From Alphaproteobacteria bacterium (GTDB lineage: Bacteria; Pseudomonadota; Alphaproteobacteria; Micavibrionales; Micavibrionaceae): DNA of 41,192 nucleotides. The position numbers and the translations under genes are program-made. How positions within the stretch are numbered: position 1 is the first letter of the stretch; every line of letters begins with the position of its first letter. The DNA is taken from contig JAUIIA010000016.1 in assembly GCA_030432025.1 (NCBI GenBank), positions 1-41,192 of the forward strand, given 5' to 3'. This document shows, piece by piece, positions 1 through 8,719 of the stretch. Below the pieces are notes generated by a model. The model was not told the origin of the DNA. It saw only the letters and a list, made by a program, of their open reading frames with translations, and did no database searches.

Positions 1-79
1 TGCACGCGGCCCGGTTGGTCTGGAACAATTGTGCACGTATAAATATAAAGTTCACGGCTCTGGGCAAACCCGTCCTTAG
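1..79 (+). CDS. proA: Glutamate-5-semialdehyde dehydrogenase, C-terminal end (partial)
   Basis: The window opens inside a frame (codons from base 2) that ends at TAG 77-79. The readable tail contains RGPVGLEQLCTYKYKVHG, matching the conserved RGPVGLE...TYKY ending of ProA, the NADPH-dependent gamma-glutamyl phosphate reductase of proline synthesis. In alphaproteobacteria proA commonly lies directly before nadD, as here. Only 25 residues are visible, so catalytic residues cannot be checked. Confidence 0.85.
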   Translation, partial: ARGPVGLEQLCTYKYKVHGSGQTRP

Positions 80-97
80 CGCTTAAAATCACAATCT

Positions 98-724
98 ATG
101 TCGATGTTCACCCAACCTCATCTGCTGAATGGTCCGCGTTGGAAAAACGCCCGTGTTGGTTTATTGGGCGGTTCCTTTAACCCGCCACACCAAGGCCATC
201 TGCACATCAGTCTTGCGGCGATGAAAGGTCTGCATCTTGATGCTGTGTGGTGGCTGGTCAGTCCGAAAAACCCGATTAAGGAGATTGATCCCCTGCCTCT
301 GGATGAGCGCGTTGGATTGTGTGAAAAGCTGGTTGATCACCCGAAAATCCTGATTTCCGATATCGAGAAAGAATTCGGCACGACCATTACCTATTATTCT
401 ATAAAGAAGCTGCGCACCTATTATCCGCACACAAAATTTGTCTGGATCAGCGGTATGGACAATGCGTTGGGCCTGCACAGATGGCATCACTGGCAGGACC
501 TTTTATCCGAAATCTGTATGGTGCATTTAACCCGTAATCCTGCACGGTCTCTGGTAAGCGCCTGCCCCTTGCGAATGTACGAAAAACAGAAACATGTCGT
601 GATCGACAAAGGTGGCCAATATCCGCTCGATTCGGGCACTACATACTGGATGATGCAGAAAAAAATGATTAATATATCCAGCACCGAAATTCGCAATAAA
701 CAACTGAAAAATAAGAAAAAATAG
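98..724 (+). CDS. nadD: Nicotinate-nucleotide adenylyltransferase
   Basis: A 208-residue protein that transfers AMP from ATP to nicotinate mononucleotide in NAD synthesis, in the cytoplasm. The nucleotidyltransferase signature GGSFNPPHQGH lies at residues 24-34, with the two His of the HxGH-type motif (H31, H34). The second family motif ISSTEIR is at residues 193-199 near the C-terminus. Length is normal for NadD. ATG 98 is followed by another ATG at 104 and neither has a strong ribosome site, so the start is uncertain by two codons. It lies 18 bases after proA, probably in the same operon. Confidence 0.95.
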   Translation: MSMFTQPHLLNGPRWKNARVGLLGGSFNPPHQGHLHISLAAMKGLHLDAVWWLVSPKNPIKEIDPLPLDERVGLCEKLVDHPKILISDIEKEFGTTITYYSIKKLRTYYPHTKFVWISGMDNALGLHRWHHWQDLLSEICMVHLTRNPARSLVSACPLRMYEKQKHVVIDKGGQYPLDSGTTYWMMQKKMINISSTEIRNKQLKNKKK

Positions 725-767
725 AACAATCAGTGTTTTCTAAAGTGCGAAGCAACACGGACTCCTG

Positions 768-796
768 TTGCTGATGGTGCTTAAAAATCTTATAAT
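768..796 (+). promoter_or_regulatory. Sigma-70-type promoter of the rsfS leader
   Basis: A -35 box TTGCTG (768-773), 17-base spacer and perfect -10 box TATAAT (791-796). The predicted transcription start, about 7 bases past the -10, falls at about 803, which is also the A of an ATG. It would drive the short transcript 803-945 and, on readthrough, rsfS-rlmH and genes beyond. Confidence 0.6.
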
Positions 797-802
797 AGAG
801 GT

Positions 803-862
803 ATGAGCTTAAGAGACTCTATGGACAGACGAAGTAATGATTGGAGGGCGCATGCCGCGTAA
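803..862 (+). CDS. Possible leaderless leader peptide (19 aa)
   Basis: The frame ATG 803 to TAA 860-862 encodes MSLRDSMDRRSNDWRAHAA. The ATG coincides with the predicted transcription start, so it would be translated leaderless. Four of 19 residues are Arg, written AGA, AGA, CGA and AGG, unlike the CGT/CGC that dominate neighbouring genes. It sits upstream of a terminator and rsfS, the classic layout of a leader peptide. It is short enough to occur by chance, hence the low confidence. Confidence 0.3.
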   Translation: MSLRDSMDRRSNDWRAHAA

Positions 863-918
863 CCGCATCGTTAATTCGGATGCCTATGTTTTTAAGCCAG
901 AGAGTCTGCGCATTGATT

Positions 919-945
919 GCTGAACACGTGTGTTCGGCTTTTTTT
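919..945 (+). terminator. Rho-independent terminator just before rsfS
   Basis: Inverted arms GCTGAACAC (919-927) and GTGTTCGGC (930-938), with one G-T pair, are followed by seven T (939-945). It ends only 26 bases before the rsfS ribosome-binding site, leaving no room for another promoter, so rsfS expression must come from readthrough. Confidence 0.8.
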
Positions 946-985
946 ATGGGCGGATAAAGCAACGCTAGGAAAGGAGGCTTCGGCC

Positions 986-1372
986 ATTTTAAAATATACA
1001 ACAGACGGGACTTTAACCCCCGAAGAACTCAAAAGCCTTATCGAGCAGTCTTTGGACGCAGATAAAGCCGAAGAAATAGTGAGTATAGAACTTGATGATC
1101 AAACAGGTCTTGCCGACTACATGGTTATCGCCTCGGGAACATCATCCCGACATGTCAGCGCCCTTACGGACAAGCTGGTACAACGCCTCAATCTCAATGG
1201 TATCAAGAGTGTTAATGTCGAAGGTCAGCAACGTGCGGACTGGGTTGCGATTGACGCGGGCGATGTGATCATCCACTTGTTCAGACCTGAAGTCAGGGCT
1301 TTCTACAATATTGAAAAGATGTGGGGAACGTTCCACCCATATGAAGTGGTAACAGACCAACTCCAAGCCTAA
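986..1372 (+). CDS. rsfS: Ribosome silencing factor RsfS, probable AUU start
   Basis: RsfS (DUF143/Iojap family) binds ribosomal protein L14 and blocks subunit joining when nutrients are short. The core ADYMVIASGTSSRHVSAL and the later WVAIDAGDVIIHLF are typical. The frame is open from TTG 917, but that start would lie before the terminator hairpin. The only strong Shine-Dalgarno, AAGGAGG (971-977), sits 8 bases before ATT 986, which gives 128 residues beginning at the usual N-terminal helix. No ATG, GTG or TTG lies in frame between. I therefore favour a non-canonical AUU start, as known for infC; automatic callers may report 917. Confidence 0.85.
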   Translation: MLKYTTDGTLTPEELKSLIEQSLDADKAEEIVSIELDDQTGLADYMVIASGTSSRHVSALTDKLVQRLNLNGIKSVNVEGQQRADWVAIDAGDVIIHLFRPEVRAFYNIEKMWGTFHPYEVVTDQLQA

Positions 1373-1391
1373 AAAATATTGTAGTACCTCA

Positions 1392-1847
1392 ATGAATATC
1401 GACATCATCGCTATCGGGCGCATGAAAAATACTGCGCACATAGAGCTTTTCCATGACTATCTCCGCCGAATGGATTGGAGCGTCAATGTCAGGGAAATCG
1501 AATCCAAACATACCGATCAAAAGAAAATGCACAACGATGAGTGTGCGCAGCTGCTCAAAAACCTTTCCGACAGCGCCACAATCATCGCTATGGATGAACG
1601 GGGAAAAACCCTCCCTTCCCGTGATTTCGCACAGAAATTCCAGAACTGGCAGAATGAAGGACTAAACCATGTGCAGTTTTTCATCGGCGGCGCAGATGGT
1701 TTGAATGACGAAATCCGTAAACGCGCGCAGCTTCTCCTCAGCTTTGGTAAACAAACATGGCCGCATATGCTTGCGCGGATCATGCTTTTGGAGCAAATTT
1801 ACAGGGCACAGCAAATTTTAAAAAATCACCCCTACCACCGGGATTAA
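1392..1847 (+). CDS. rlmH: 23S rRNA (pseudouridine1915-N3)-methyltransferase
   Basis: RlmH is a SPOUT-fold enzyme that methylates pseudouridine 1915 in helix 69 of 23S rRNA. The 151 residues (family about 155) include the AdoMet-binding loop GGADG at 99-103 and the C-terminal HPYHR at 146-150. It follows rsfS by 19 bases, the usual pairing of two ribosome-acting genes. Confidence 0.95.
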   Translation: MNIDIIAIGRMKNTAHIELFHDYLRRMDWSVNVREIESKHTDQKKMHNDECAQLLKNLSDSATIIAMDERGKTLPSRDFAQKFQNWQNEGLNHVQFFIGGADGLNDEIRKRAQLLLSFGKQTWPHMLARIMLLEQIYRAQQILKNHPYHRD

Positions 1848-1849
1848 TT

Positions 1850-3019
1850 ATGCGTCTTGTAGCTTTGCTTTTATTGACCAGCCTGTCGGCTATGCCGGCA
1901 GCGGCGCAAGATGCCCCGATCCCGCAAAAAAAGGTTAGTGCCGAGCAGCTTGATAAAAAGCTGAAGTCAGGGAAAGCAGACAAGGCCGAGCTGGAAAAGA
2001 ACCTTAAAGGCATCGATAAAGACTTAAAAAGCACAAAATCAAAATTGGTTGATACCGCCAAAGCCGTACAAAACAACGAAAAAGAGCTGCAGAATCTGGA
2101 TAAGCAAATTGCTGAGCTGGAGGAGCACAAAGCCGAACTTTCCGACAAAATCCAGAAGGACCGCGGTAAGATTGCCGACCTCATATTGGCGCTTGAACGC
2201 ATCCGACGACTTCCGCCCGAAGCGTTGATCGTAAAGCCAGATGCGCCGCTAAAGACCGCACAGAGCGCAATGCTACTCAAAGATATCCTACCCTCCATAC
2301 ATCAACGTGCCGAGGAGTTAAAAGTTACGCTCAAGGATCTGGAAGATACTGCAGCTTCGTTACAAGCAAAAAGAAATGACGCAGAAGTCAGAGGCAAGAC
2401 GCTTGAGAAGCAACAACAAGAGCTGGACGGTCTAGTGAAAAAACGGACCGAGCTATACGCCAGCACGCAACAAGACCTCAAGGATCAGAAGGCCAAAATT
2501 GCGCGCATATCTACGCAGGCAAAAAACCTCAAAGACCTAGTTAAGAAGCTGGAAGATGAACGCACACGCGCCGCAGCTAGAGCTAAGCAAGAGCAACAAA
2601 AAGCGCCTCGCGTTGTATCAAACGAGCCACCGGGCGATGGAAAGCCGCGCCTGCCCCTGCCCGGTATTCTTAAAACAGCATATAACGAGCCGGATAATTT
2701 CGGCGCGCCGTCGCAGGGTATAGATATCGAAGGTCGTGAGGGCGCGCTTGTCGTTGCGCCCATGGGTGGAATTATACGTTTTTCGGGCTATTTCAAAAAT
2801 TACGGCAACATGGTGATCATCGAACATGAAAAAGGATGGCACAGCCTTGTTGCAGGTTTGGAAAATATTGATACAGTAGTCGGGCAAGCTGTGAATGCTG
2901 GCGAGCCGCTTGGTGTTTTACACAAAAGCTCCTCCGGGCAAAAACCGGTTCTGTATTATGAATTACGTCACAACGGAAAACCCGTTAATCCGGCGAAAAA
3001 ATTTGGAGATTTAACTTAA
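1850..3019 (+). CDS. envC: EnvC-like murein hydrolase activator (degenerate LytM/M23)
   Basis: A 389-residue periplasmic protein with a signal peptide (hydrophobic LVALLLLTSLSAMP, then AAAQD), a long Lys/Glu-rich coiled coil (about 40-260) and a C-terminal LytM/M23 domain. The usual zinc ligands are missing: the HxxxD site reads GIDIEG and the HxH site reads YYELRHNGKPVNP. That pattern marks non-enzymatic activators such as EnvC, which switch on cell-division amidases. The start ATG 1850 overlaps nothing and gives a clean signal peptide; an upstream in-frame start at 1757 would overlap rlmH. It shares one base with ctpA, a frequent alphaproteobacterial pairing. Confidence 0.85.
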   Translation: MRLVALLLLTSLSAMPAAAQDAPIPQKKVSAEQLDKKLKSGKADKAELEKNLKGIDKDLKSTKSKLVDTAKAVQNNEKELQNLDKQIAELEEHKAELSDKIQKDRGKIADLILALERIRRLPPEALIVKPDAPLKTAQSAMLLKDILPSIHQRAEELKVTLKDLEDTAASLQAKRNDAEVRGKTLEKQQQELDGLVKKRTELYASTQQDLKDQKAKIARISTQAKNLKDLVKKLEDERTRAAARAKQEQQKAPRVVSNEPPGDGKPRLPLPGILKTAYNEPDNFGAPSQGIDIEGREGALVVAPMGGIIRFSGYFKNYGNMVIIEHEKGWHSLVAGLENIDTVVGQAVNAGEPLGVLHKSSSGQKPVLYYELRHNGKPVNPAKKFGDLT

Positions 3020-4392
3020 TGAAATCCTTTCTCACACTGATGACCGTATTTGCCCTGACCCTTACACCACTGAGTGTGCAGGCACAGGAAGCCAACGATA
3101 CAGGCGATGAAGAGCGCACAGCTGATTATAGCGAGACATATAGACAGCTGGATTTGTTCGGCGACGTGTTTGAACGTGTCAGAGCCCAGTATGTAGAAGA
3201 AAAAGCAGACCCTGAGCTGATTGAAAATGCGATTAACGGCATGCTAACCGCACTTGACCCGCACTCCAGCTATCTTAATAACGAGAAATTCGAGGATATG
3301 CAGGTGAACACCAAGGGTGAGTTTGGTGGTCTGGGTATCGAGGTTACAATGGAAAACGGTCTGGTTAAGGTTGTTTCCCCGATTGATGATACGCCCGCTG
3401 CCGAGGCCGGTATTGCCGCAGGTGACTATATTGTCGAAATTGACGGTGAAGCCGTTATGGGGCTGACTCTATCCGAAGCCGTAGACAAAATGCGCGGCAA
3501 AGTCGGCACAGAAATTGATTTGCTCGTTTCCCGTGAAGGTGAAGAAGGTCCGTTGGACTTCACCATTATCCGCGACATCATCAAGATCCGCTCTGTGCGT
3601 CACCGCGTTGAAGGCAATTCCGGTTATATCCGTATTACGACCTTCAACCAGAACGCCGAGGCCGGTGTTAAGAAAGCCATTCAGGAAATCAAAGCCGAGC
3701 TTGGCAACAACCTCAATGGCTATGTCCTCGACTTGCGTAACAACCCTGGCGGCCTGCTTAATCAGGCTATTGCAGTGTCCGATGTCTTCCTGAACAAAGG
3801 CGAGATTGTTTCTACTCGTGGTCGTCATGACGAGGACACAAAACGTGATAACGCGACAGAGGGCGATCTTGCGGATGGATTGCCTATCGTGGTTTTGATT
3901 AATGGCGGCTCAGCATCCGCTTCAGAGATTGTTGCGGGTGCCTTGCAGGATCACCGTCGTGGCATTTTGCTCGGCACAAAGTCATTCGGTAAGGGCTCAG
4001 TTCAAACTGTTATCCCTCTGCCCGGTCATGGTGCGATGCGCTTAACGACTGCCCGTTACTACACACCTTCAGGCCGCTCTATTCAGGCAAAGGGTATCGA
4101 GCCGGACATTCTGGTCGAACCTGCAAAAATCGAAACGCTTGAGTTTCGTCGCATGCGTGAAGAAAACCTCAAAGGCGCTTTGGACCGTAAGGCCGCAAAC
4201 GACAACAAGGACGTTGATGTAGAAGTTGATGTTAAGGTCAACGGTGAGGAAGCCGAAGCCGAGGAAGAACCTCAGGATTATCAGCTTCTGCGTGCGCTTG
4301 ATCTACTGAATGGTCTGAATTTGTATAAAGGCGGAGTTGGTGCCGACCAAACAAAAGAGGAAGCCCCCAAAGCAACCAGTAATAAAGGGTAG
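3019..4392 (+). CDS. ctpA: Carboxy-terminal processing protease (S41)
   Basis: A 457-residue periplasmic serine protease of the CtpA/Prc family. In order: signal peptide (1-23), an N-terminal helical part with LDPHSSYL, a PDZ domain (about 100-175) and the S41 catalytic domain. The catalytic Ser lies in GGSASASEI (297-305) and the Lys in KSFGKGSVQ (K325). An acidic tail of about 60 residues follows. ATG overlaps the envC stop by one base, implying translational coupling. Such proteases trim cell-envelope and cell-wall enzymes. Confidence 0.95.
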   Translation: MKSFLTLMTVFALTLTPLSVQAQEANDTGDEERTADYSETYRQLDLFGDVFERVRAQYVEEKADPELIENAINGMLTALDPHSSYLNNEKFEDMQVNTKGEFGGLGIEVTMENGLVKVVSPIDDTPAAEAGIAAGDYIVEIDGEAVMGLTLSEAVDKMRGKVGTEIDLLVSREGEEGPLDFTIIRDIIKIRSVRHRVEGNSGYIRITTFNQNAEAGVKKAIQEIKAELGNNLNGYVLDLRNNPGGLLNQAIAVSDVFLNKGEIVSTRGRHDEDTKRDNATEGDLADGLPIVVLINGGSASASEIVAGALQDHRRGILLGTKSFGKGSVQTVIPLPGHGAMRLTTARYYTPSGRSIQAKGIEPDILVEPAKIETLEFRRMREENLKGALDRKAANDNKDVDVEVDVKVNGEEAEAEEEPQDYQLLRALDLLNGLNLYKGGVGADQTKEEAPKATSNKG

Positions 4393-4398
4393 GATTTA

Positions 4399-5529
4399 AT
4401 GGCAGCATCAGCACAAACCGATCAGTCACGCTTTTCCATGAAAAGCTTTTGCATTGGTCTGTGTGCTGTTGCTCTGATTTACGCAATCCTCTTCGGCATT
4501 GCCCTTAGCAACTCTGACGAGACGCAGGAAGCCTTGCAAAACAGGCTTGCCTCTATGACCGTTCTGGTCGACAACAAAGGGCAATTGAGCTTCCAGATAC
4601 AATCTGAAAATTCTGATCATACGGATACAGATCACACGGACGCTCCAGACACAACCACAGACCCACAGACCGGTCCTGAAAGCACCAAGGAGTTAAACCT
4701 TGAAGACCTTGTCAGCCAGCAATCAAAAGCTTTGCGCGAGGCTCCTGTAGAAGGGTTTTATGAGGAGACGGCTGCTGGCCGCCTTCCTATCGCCAAAAGC
4801 ACTACGCAAACACCGTTCCTGATCTACAGCAAACCCTATGTGCTGAACAAAAATAAGCCATATATTTCAATCGTTATTAATGACTTCGGCCTATCGGAGT
4901 CGTTGTCACGGGAGATGATTGAGACACTGCCTTCGAGCGTGACGTTCATATTGTCACCATACAGCACAAAGCCGAATGAGTGGATTGCCAAAGCCCGTGC
5001 CGACGGGCACGAAGTATGGCTGAACCTTCCGATCGAGAATAAAAACTTCCCGCTTTCCGATCCGGGGACGAAAGGCTTATTAACCCGCGTAAGCCTGCAA
5101 TATAATCAAGATCGCTTGGAGTGGATACTCAGCCGTGCGGATGGCTACACAGGGATTGCGGCCTATACTGACGATGCCCTGAAAAATGCAGGAAGCGTGT
5201 TCGATAAAATGGTTCGTAATATGTTCGGGCGTGGAATTGGCTTTCTGGAAATGAATACCGAAAATGACAGCTTCTTCCTTCCTATCGCCCAGAAGCTGAA
5301 TACCCCCCGCGCCCATAGCACAGCCGCAATAGATGTCTTGAATGAAGACAACGCATCCGTGAAGGCCGTATACGCTGCAATAAACCGTGACGGGCATGCA
5401 GTGGCTGTGGTCAGCCCCTCACCTGTGAATATAGGGGCGCTCGAGAGCTGGATGCAGTCAATGGATCAGGACGGCATTGCCTCCGTTCCGTTATCCGCCG
5501 TGGCCGCACCGGATACTGAAAGAAACTAG
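4399..5529 (+). CDS. Divergent polysaccharide deacetylase family protein
   Basis: A 376-residue protein with a short cytoplasmic N-terminus, one membrane helix (about 13-33), a polar linker rich in Asp/Thr, and a domain of the divergent polysaccharide deacetylase family (DUF610/PF04748). The family opening IAIVIDDLG appears here as ISIVINDFG, so the first metal-site Asp is Asn. That fits the family's doubtful catalytic activity. It follows ctpA by 6 bases, the usual place for this family between ctpA and rppH. Confidence 0.85.
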   Translation: MAASAQTDQSRFSMKSFCIGLCAVALIYAILFGIALSNSDETQEALQNRLASMTVLVDNKGQLSFQIQSENSDHTDTDHTDAPDTTTDPQTGPESTKELNLEDLVSQQSKALREAPVEGFYEETAAGRLPIAKSTTQTPFLIYSKPYVLNKNKPYISIVINDFGLSESLSREMIETLPSSVTFILSPYSTKPNEWIAKARADGHEVWLNLPIENKNFPLSDPGTKGLLTRVSLQYNQDRLEWILSRADGYTGIAAYTDDALKNAGSVFDKMVRNMFGRGIGFLEMNTENDSFFLPIAQKLNTPRAHSTAAIDVLNEDNASVKAVYAAINRDGHAVAVVSPSPVNIGALESWMQSMDQDGIASVPLSAVAAPDTERN

Positions 5530-5533
5530 AACC

Positions 5534-6001
5534 ATGGATTTCAAGGACCGCCCATACAGACCTTGTGTCGGTATCACGCTTTATAATGCGGATGGCGATA
5601 TTTTTGTCGGCGAACGTATCGACACCCCAGGTGCCTGGCAAATGCCACAGGGCGGTATAGATGAGGGTGAGGACTTAGAGACAGCCGCCCTTCGTGAACT
5701 TGCCGAAGAGACCGGAATTGATAATGTCGAGCTTTTGAAAATTGCCGATGGGACGACGAAATATGACCTCCCTCCCCGTTTGCGTAACAAGCTATGGAAC
5801 GGCAAATTTCGCGGTCAGGAACAATACTGGATCGCGCTACGTTTTCTGGGCAGTGATGAGGACATTAACATCAATGCGTACCATCCTGCGGAATTCAGGA
5901 GTTGGCGCTGGGTTTCTATCGACGATACGCTCGACCTGATCGTGCCTTTCAAGCGCGATACCTATAAGCAGGTCATCGAATTCTTCAAAGACCTGCCTTA
6001 A
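5534..6001 (+). CDS. rppH: RNA pyrophosphohydrolase (Nudix)
   Basis: RppH removes pyrophosphate from the 5' end of mRNA and so starts decay. It has 155 residues with a complete Nudix box GGIDEGE-x7-RELAEETGI. The N-terminal YRPCVGITLYN and the WQMPQGG before the box are typical of the RppH/YgdP branch. ATG 5534 is preferred to the upstream in-frame 5477, which would overlap the preceding gene and add residues the family lacks. It is last gene of the plus-strand block and converges on tolB. Confidence 0.93.
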   Translation: MDFKDRPYRPCVGITLYNADGDIFVGERIDTPGAWQMPQGGIDEGEDLETAALRELAEETGIDNVELLKIADGTTKYDLPPRLRNKLWNGKFRGQEQYWIALRFLGSDEDININAYHPAEFRSWRWVSIDDTLDLIVPFKRDTYKQVIEFFKDLP

Positions 6002-6023
6002 CACCCAAATTTATGGTTCAATT

Positions 6024-7340
6024 TTATGGGTTCAATGGGCTCCACGCCGGATCTGAGCCATCTTGAGGTGTGCGTAACCAACGCTCGTTATAACCCGTTA
6101 TATCAACCGTATAGACCTTTGCTTCACGTTGACGACCGCCTGCACCAACAGGGCGCTCCTTAAAGTATGTCAGGACACGGCCATTGGGTGACCAGCTTGG
6201 CCCCTCCACGTGATAAGCATTCGCGATAAGGCGTTCACCGGAGCCATCGGGGCGGATAACACCAATATAGAATTTACCCTGATACATACGTGTAAAGGCG
6301 ATCAAATCACCACGCGGTGACCATACCGGATTAGCATAGCGGCCTTTACCGAATGTAATACGCTGCACGTTCGAACCATCCACATTCATCGTATATAGCT
6401 GCTGGCTGCCACCTCTGTCTGATTCAAAGACGATGCGTTTGCCATCTGCGGAGTATGAAGGTGCTGTGTCGATTGCCGAGTTTGTCGTGATACGGCTCAA
6501 ACGACGGGAACTAAGCGGCATTTCATAAATATCCGTATTCCCGTTTGTTGCCATCGACATAATGACCTTTGAGCCATCCGGAGAGAAACGCGGTGCGAAT
6601 GTCATATTCGGGAAATTACCGAGCTTTTCATGACGACCTGAGTTGATGTCATACAAATAGACCTGCGGTCCTTTGTTCGAGTAGGACATATATGTGATTT
6701 GCTGGCGCGACGGTGAGAAACGCGGTGTTAGCACCAGTTCACGTCCATCAGTCAGATATTTATGATTCTGTCCGTCTTGATCCATGATCGCGAGACGTTT
6801 CACACGACGTTCAGGAGGACCGCTTTCCGCCACGTACACAATGCGTGTGTCGAAATAGCCGTCTTCACCTGTAAGGCGCTTATATATTTCATCAGAGATA
6901 ATGTGCGAGATGCGGCGCCAGTTTTCCGGCGTTGTCATATAGGCAAAGCCCGTTAATTGCTTTTGCGCAAAGACGTCCCAGAGGCGGAATTCAACGCGTG
7001 TGCGACCATCATTCGTTTGCGTAACAAACCCTGTGACGAGTGCCTGCGCCCCTACGGCACGCCATTCACCAAAGCGCGGTCCCTCGGTATGGATTGAATT
7101 TGTAGACTGCACAAACGCACGCGGATTAATCGGTTTGAATAGCCCCGAACTTTCAAGGTTCGAAGACACTACGCCCGGAATTTGCGTGGCATAATTCTGT
7201 TGCTGTGATGTTTGTGCGTGGAATGTGGTGATTGCGATCGGAAGCGGTTCAATACTCGGCTTATTCAGATCGATAACAATGTCAGCGTGAGCCGTAACAG
7301 GTAAAAGTAAGATTGCGAAAAACAGAAATAGTCTTTTCAT
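6024..7340 (-). CDS. tolB: Tol-Pal system protein TolB
   Basis: A 438-residue periplasmic protein. It has a signal peptide (about 1-19), the TolB N-terminal domain (to about 150) and a beta-propeller of PD40 repeats with cores such as FSPDGSK, YSADGKR, WSPRGD and WSPNGR. It links the inner-membrane TolQRA complex to Pal and peptidoglycan and helps outer-membrane constriction at division. AGGAG precedes the ATG. In most proteobacteria pal follows tolB; here the next gene is the convergent rppH, so pal is absent from this locus. Confidence 0.95.
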   Translation of the reverse strand: MKRLFLFFAILLLPVTAHADIVIDLNKPSIEPLPIAITTFHAQTSQQQNYATQIPGVVSSNLESSGLFKPINPRAFVQSTNSIHTEGPRFGEWRAVGAQALVTGFVTQTNDGRTRVEFRLWDVFAQKQLTGFAYMTTPENWRRISHIISDEIYKRLTGEDGYFDTRIVYVAESGPPERRVKRLAIMDQDGQNHKYLTDGRELVLTPRFSPSRQQITYMSYSNKGPQVYLYDINSGRHEKLGNFPNMTFAPRFSPDGSKVIMSMATNGNTDIYEMPLSSRRLSRITTNSAIDTAPSYSADGKRIVFESDRGGSQQLYTMNVDGSNVQRITFGKGRYANPVWSPRGDLIAFTRMYQGKFYIGVIRPDGSGERLIANAYHVEGPSWSPNGRVLTYFKERPVGAGGRQREAKVYTVDITGYNERWLRTPQDGSDPAWSPLNP

Positions 7341-7381
7341 GGAATCACCACTCCTTTAATGCGTGATTTGTGACAATGCTT

Positions 7382-8245
7382 TTATAGCATCGCACTGGGG
7401 TCGAAATTAATAGTTATTGTCTTCCAGTCATTATATTTTTCCGGCGGAAGCCTGAACGGCAAACATCTGGGGTTTCTAACAGCTCTCTTCGCGGCGTCTG
7501 CTGCCGCTGTGAAAGCAGGATCACGATTATAACGTCCGCCATCTTCAACTACATCAATACTGACCGGCTTTGCATCGCGTCCCATTTGTAAACGCAGAGT
7601 AACGATCAATTGTTCCGCATATTTTGCACCCGATGGAAAATTCCAGCATGGCTCTATCTGTGCGCGTAGTGCGTCCAGCTCACTCATGCTCATTCTATTG
7701 GCGAAGTCAGCTGCCTGACCGCCCTCGGGGTCAACCGTTTCGGGGCGAGGCTTAGCCGTATCTGTTTCTTCCCTCGGGGTCAGGTCTTTCAACAAACTGC
7801 TGAAGTCATCCTTCTCCTCTTTAGGTTTTGCCTTCGGCTTTTCCTTAGGTTTTGGTTTAGGAGGGGTCGGCTTTGGCTTCTCAACCACCTTTTCCGGCTC
7901 CTTAGGTTTTGGTGGCAGCACCGGGTCAGGCTCCTTCACCTGCTCGGGTTCAGGTTCGGGTGGTGGCTTTGGTGGCTCCGGCTCCTTTGGCTGGTCTATT
8001 GGCTTCGGTTTTTCCTGTGCCTTTGGCGGCGGGCGCTTGTTAGTCTGGGTAAACTCTTCGATATCAACCAATTCGACACTGATCGGGGTGATCATAACCG
8101 GGTCCTTGGTGATGAACGGCAACGATACAAATGTCAGGATGAAGAAGACAGCATGAAACGCCAGAGATACCGTAAACGGCCCCGCCATTGAATATTCCGC
8201 ACTTTCCATTGCGGTTGATTGCATATGTTTGGCATGTGCGATCAT
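7382..8245 (-). CDS. tolA: TolA/TonB-type energy-transducing protein
   Basis: 287 residues: a membrane helix near the N-terminus (about 23-43), a long linker of Pro, Lys and Glu repeats (about 65-165) and a compact C-terminal domain (about 185-287) of TolA/TonB_C type. The position between tolR and tolB identifies it as TolA. The linker would span the periplasm to reach Pal/TolB. ATG 8245 has AAGGGA seven bases upstream. Confidence 0.88.
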   Translation of the reverse strand: MIAHAKHMQSTAMESAEYSMAGPFTVSLAFHAVFFILTFVSLPFITKDPVMITPISVELVDIEEFTQTNKRPPPKAQEKPKPIDQPKEPEPPKPPPEPEPEQVKEPDPVLPPKPKEPEKVVEKPKPTPPKPKPKEKPKAKPKEEKDDFSSLLKDLTPREETDTAKPRPETVDPEGGQAADFANRMSMSELDALRAQIEPCWNFPSGAKYAEQLIVTLRLQMGRDAKPVSIDVVEDGGRYNRDPAFTAAADAAKRAVRNPRCLPFRLPPEKYNDWKTITINFDPSAML

Positions 8246-8263
8246 GAATTGATCCCTTGTGGC

Positions 8264-8719
8264 CTATTTACCCTCATTCTCCGAAATGAGGGCGACTTTG
8301 GAAAAACCGGCTGCATTGATAGAGCCGATCATGCGCATGACGCGGCCATATTCCAGCCCTTGGTCCGCACGGATATACACACGGCGCTCATCAGACGCAT
8401 TACCGGCTGTAATCATTGCTTCCAATTGAAATTTGAGTTTCTCTTCCTGAATTTCGGTATCACCGATAAAAATCTTACCGTCATTGGAAAGTGTGATCTC
8501 GATGGGTTTGTTGTCGGGGTCAGGAATTGCACTCGCTTCTGACTGTGGTAAATCAACAGCCACACCTGAGGTCAATAAAGGCGCCGCCACCATAAACACA
8601 ATCAACAGAACAAGCATCACATCAACAAACGGTGTGACGTTGATTTCCGCCATCGGGCGATACGTACCCCCTGTACGGCGGCCTCTAGATCTGGTTTTGG
8701 TGGCGAGTGTTGCGCCCAT
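8264..8719 (-). CDS. tolR: Biopolymer transport protein TolR
   Basis: 151 residues of the ExbD/TolR family. The single membrane helix begins NVTPFVDVMLVLLIVFM, with the proton-pathway Asp at residue 33. A periplasmic domain follows. With TolQ it uses the proton gradient to drive TolA. Its ATG overlaps the tolQ stop by one base, supporting coupled translation of the stator subunits. Confidence 0.95.
   Translation of the reverse strand: MGATLATKTRSRGRRTGGTYRPMAEINVTPFVDVMLVLLIVFMVAAPLLTSGVAVDLPQSEASAIPDPDNKPIEITLSNDGKIFIGDTEIQEEKLKFQLEAMITAGNASDERRVYIRADQGLEYGRVMRMIGSINAAGFSKVALISENEGK

Larger units (their letters stand above)
803..945 (+). ncRNA. Structured leader RNA or small RNA upstream of rsfS
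   Basis: A segment of about 143 bases bounded by a good promoter and an intrinsic terminator. Bases 812-822 (AGACTCTATGG) can pair with 899-909 (CCAGAGAGTCT) with one mismatch, closing the RNA into one domain. An inner hairpin GCATC/GATGC is possible around 864-882. It may be an attenuation leader for rsfS or an independent sRNA; the sequence does not decide. I recognise no known RNA family. Confidence 0.45.

Noticed and set aside
7760-8060. Repeated GGTTTTGG/GGCTTC motifs that look like a tandem DNA repeat.
   Set aside because: They are the Pro/Lys/Glu codons of the TolA periplasmic linker.
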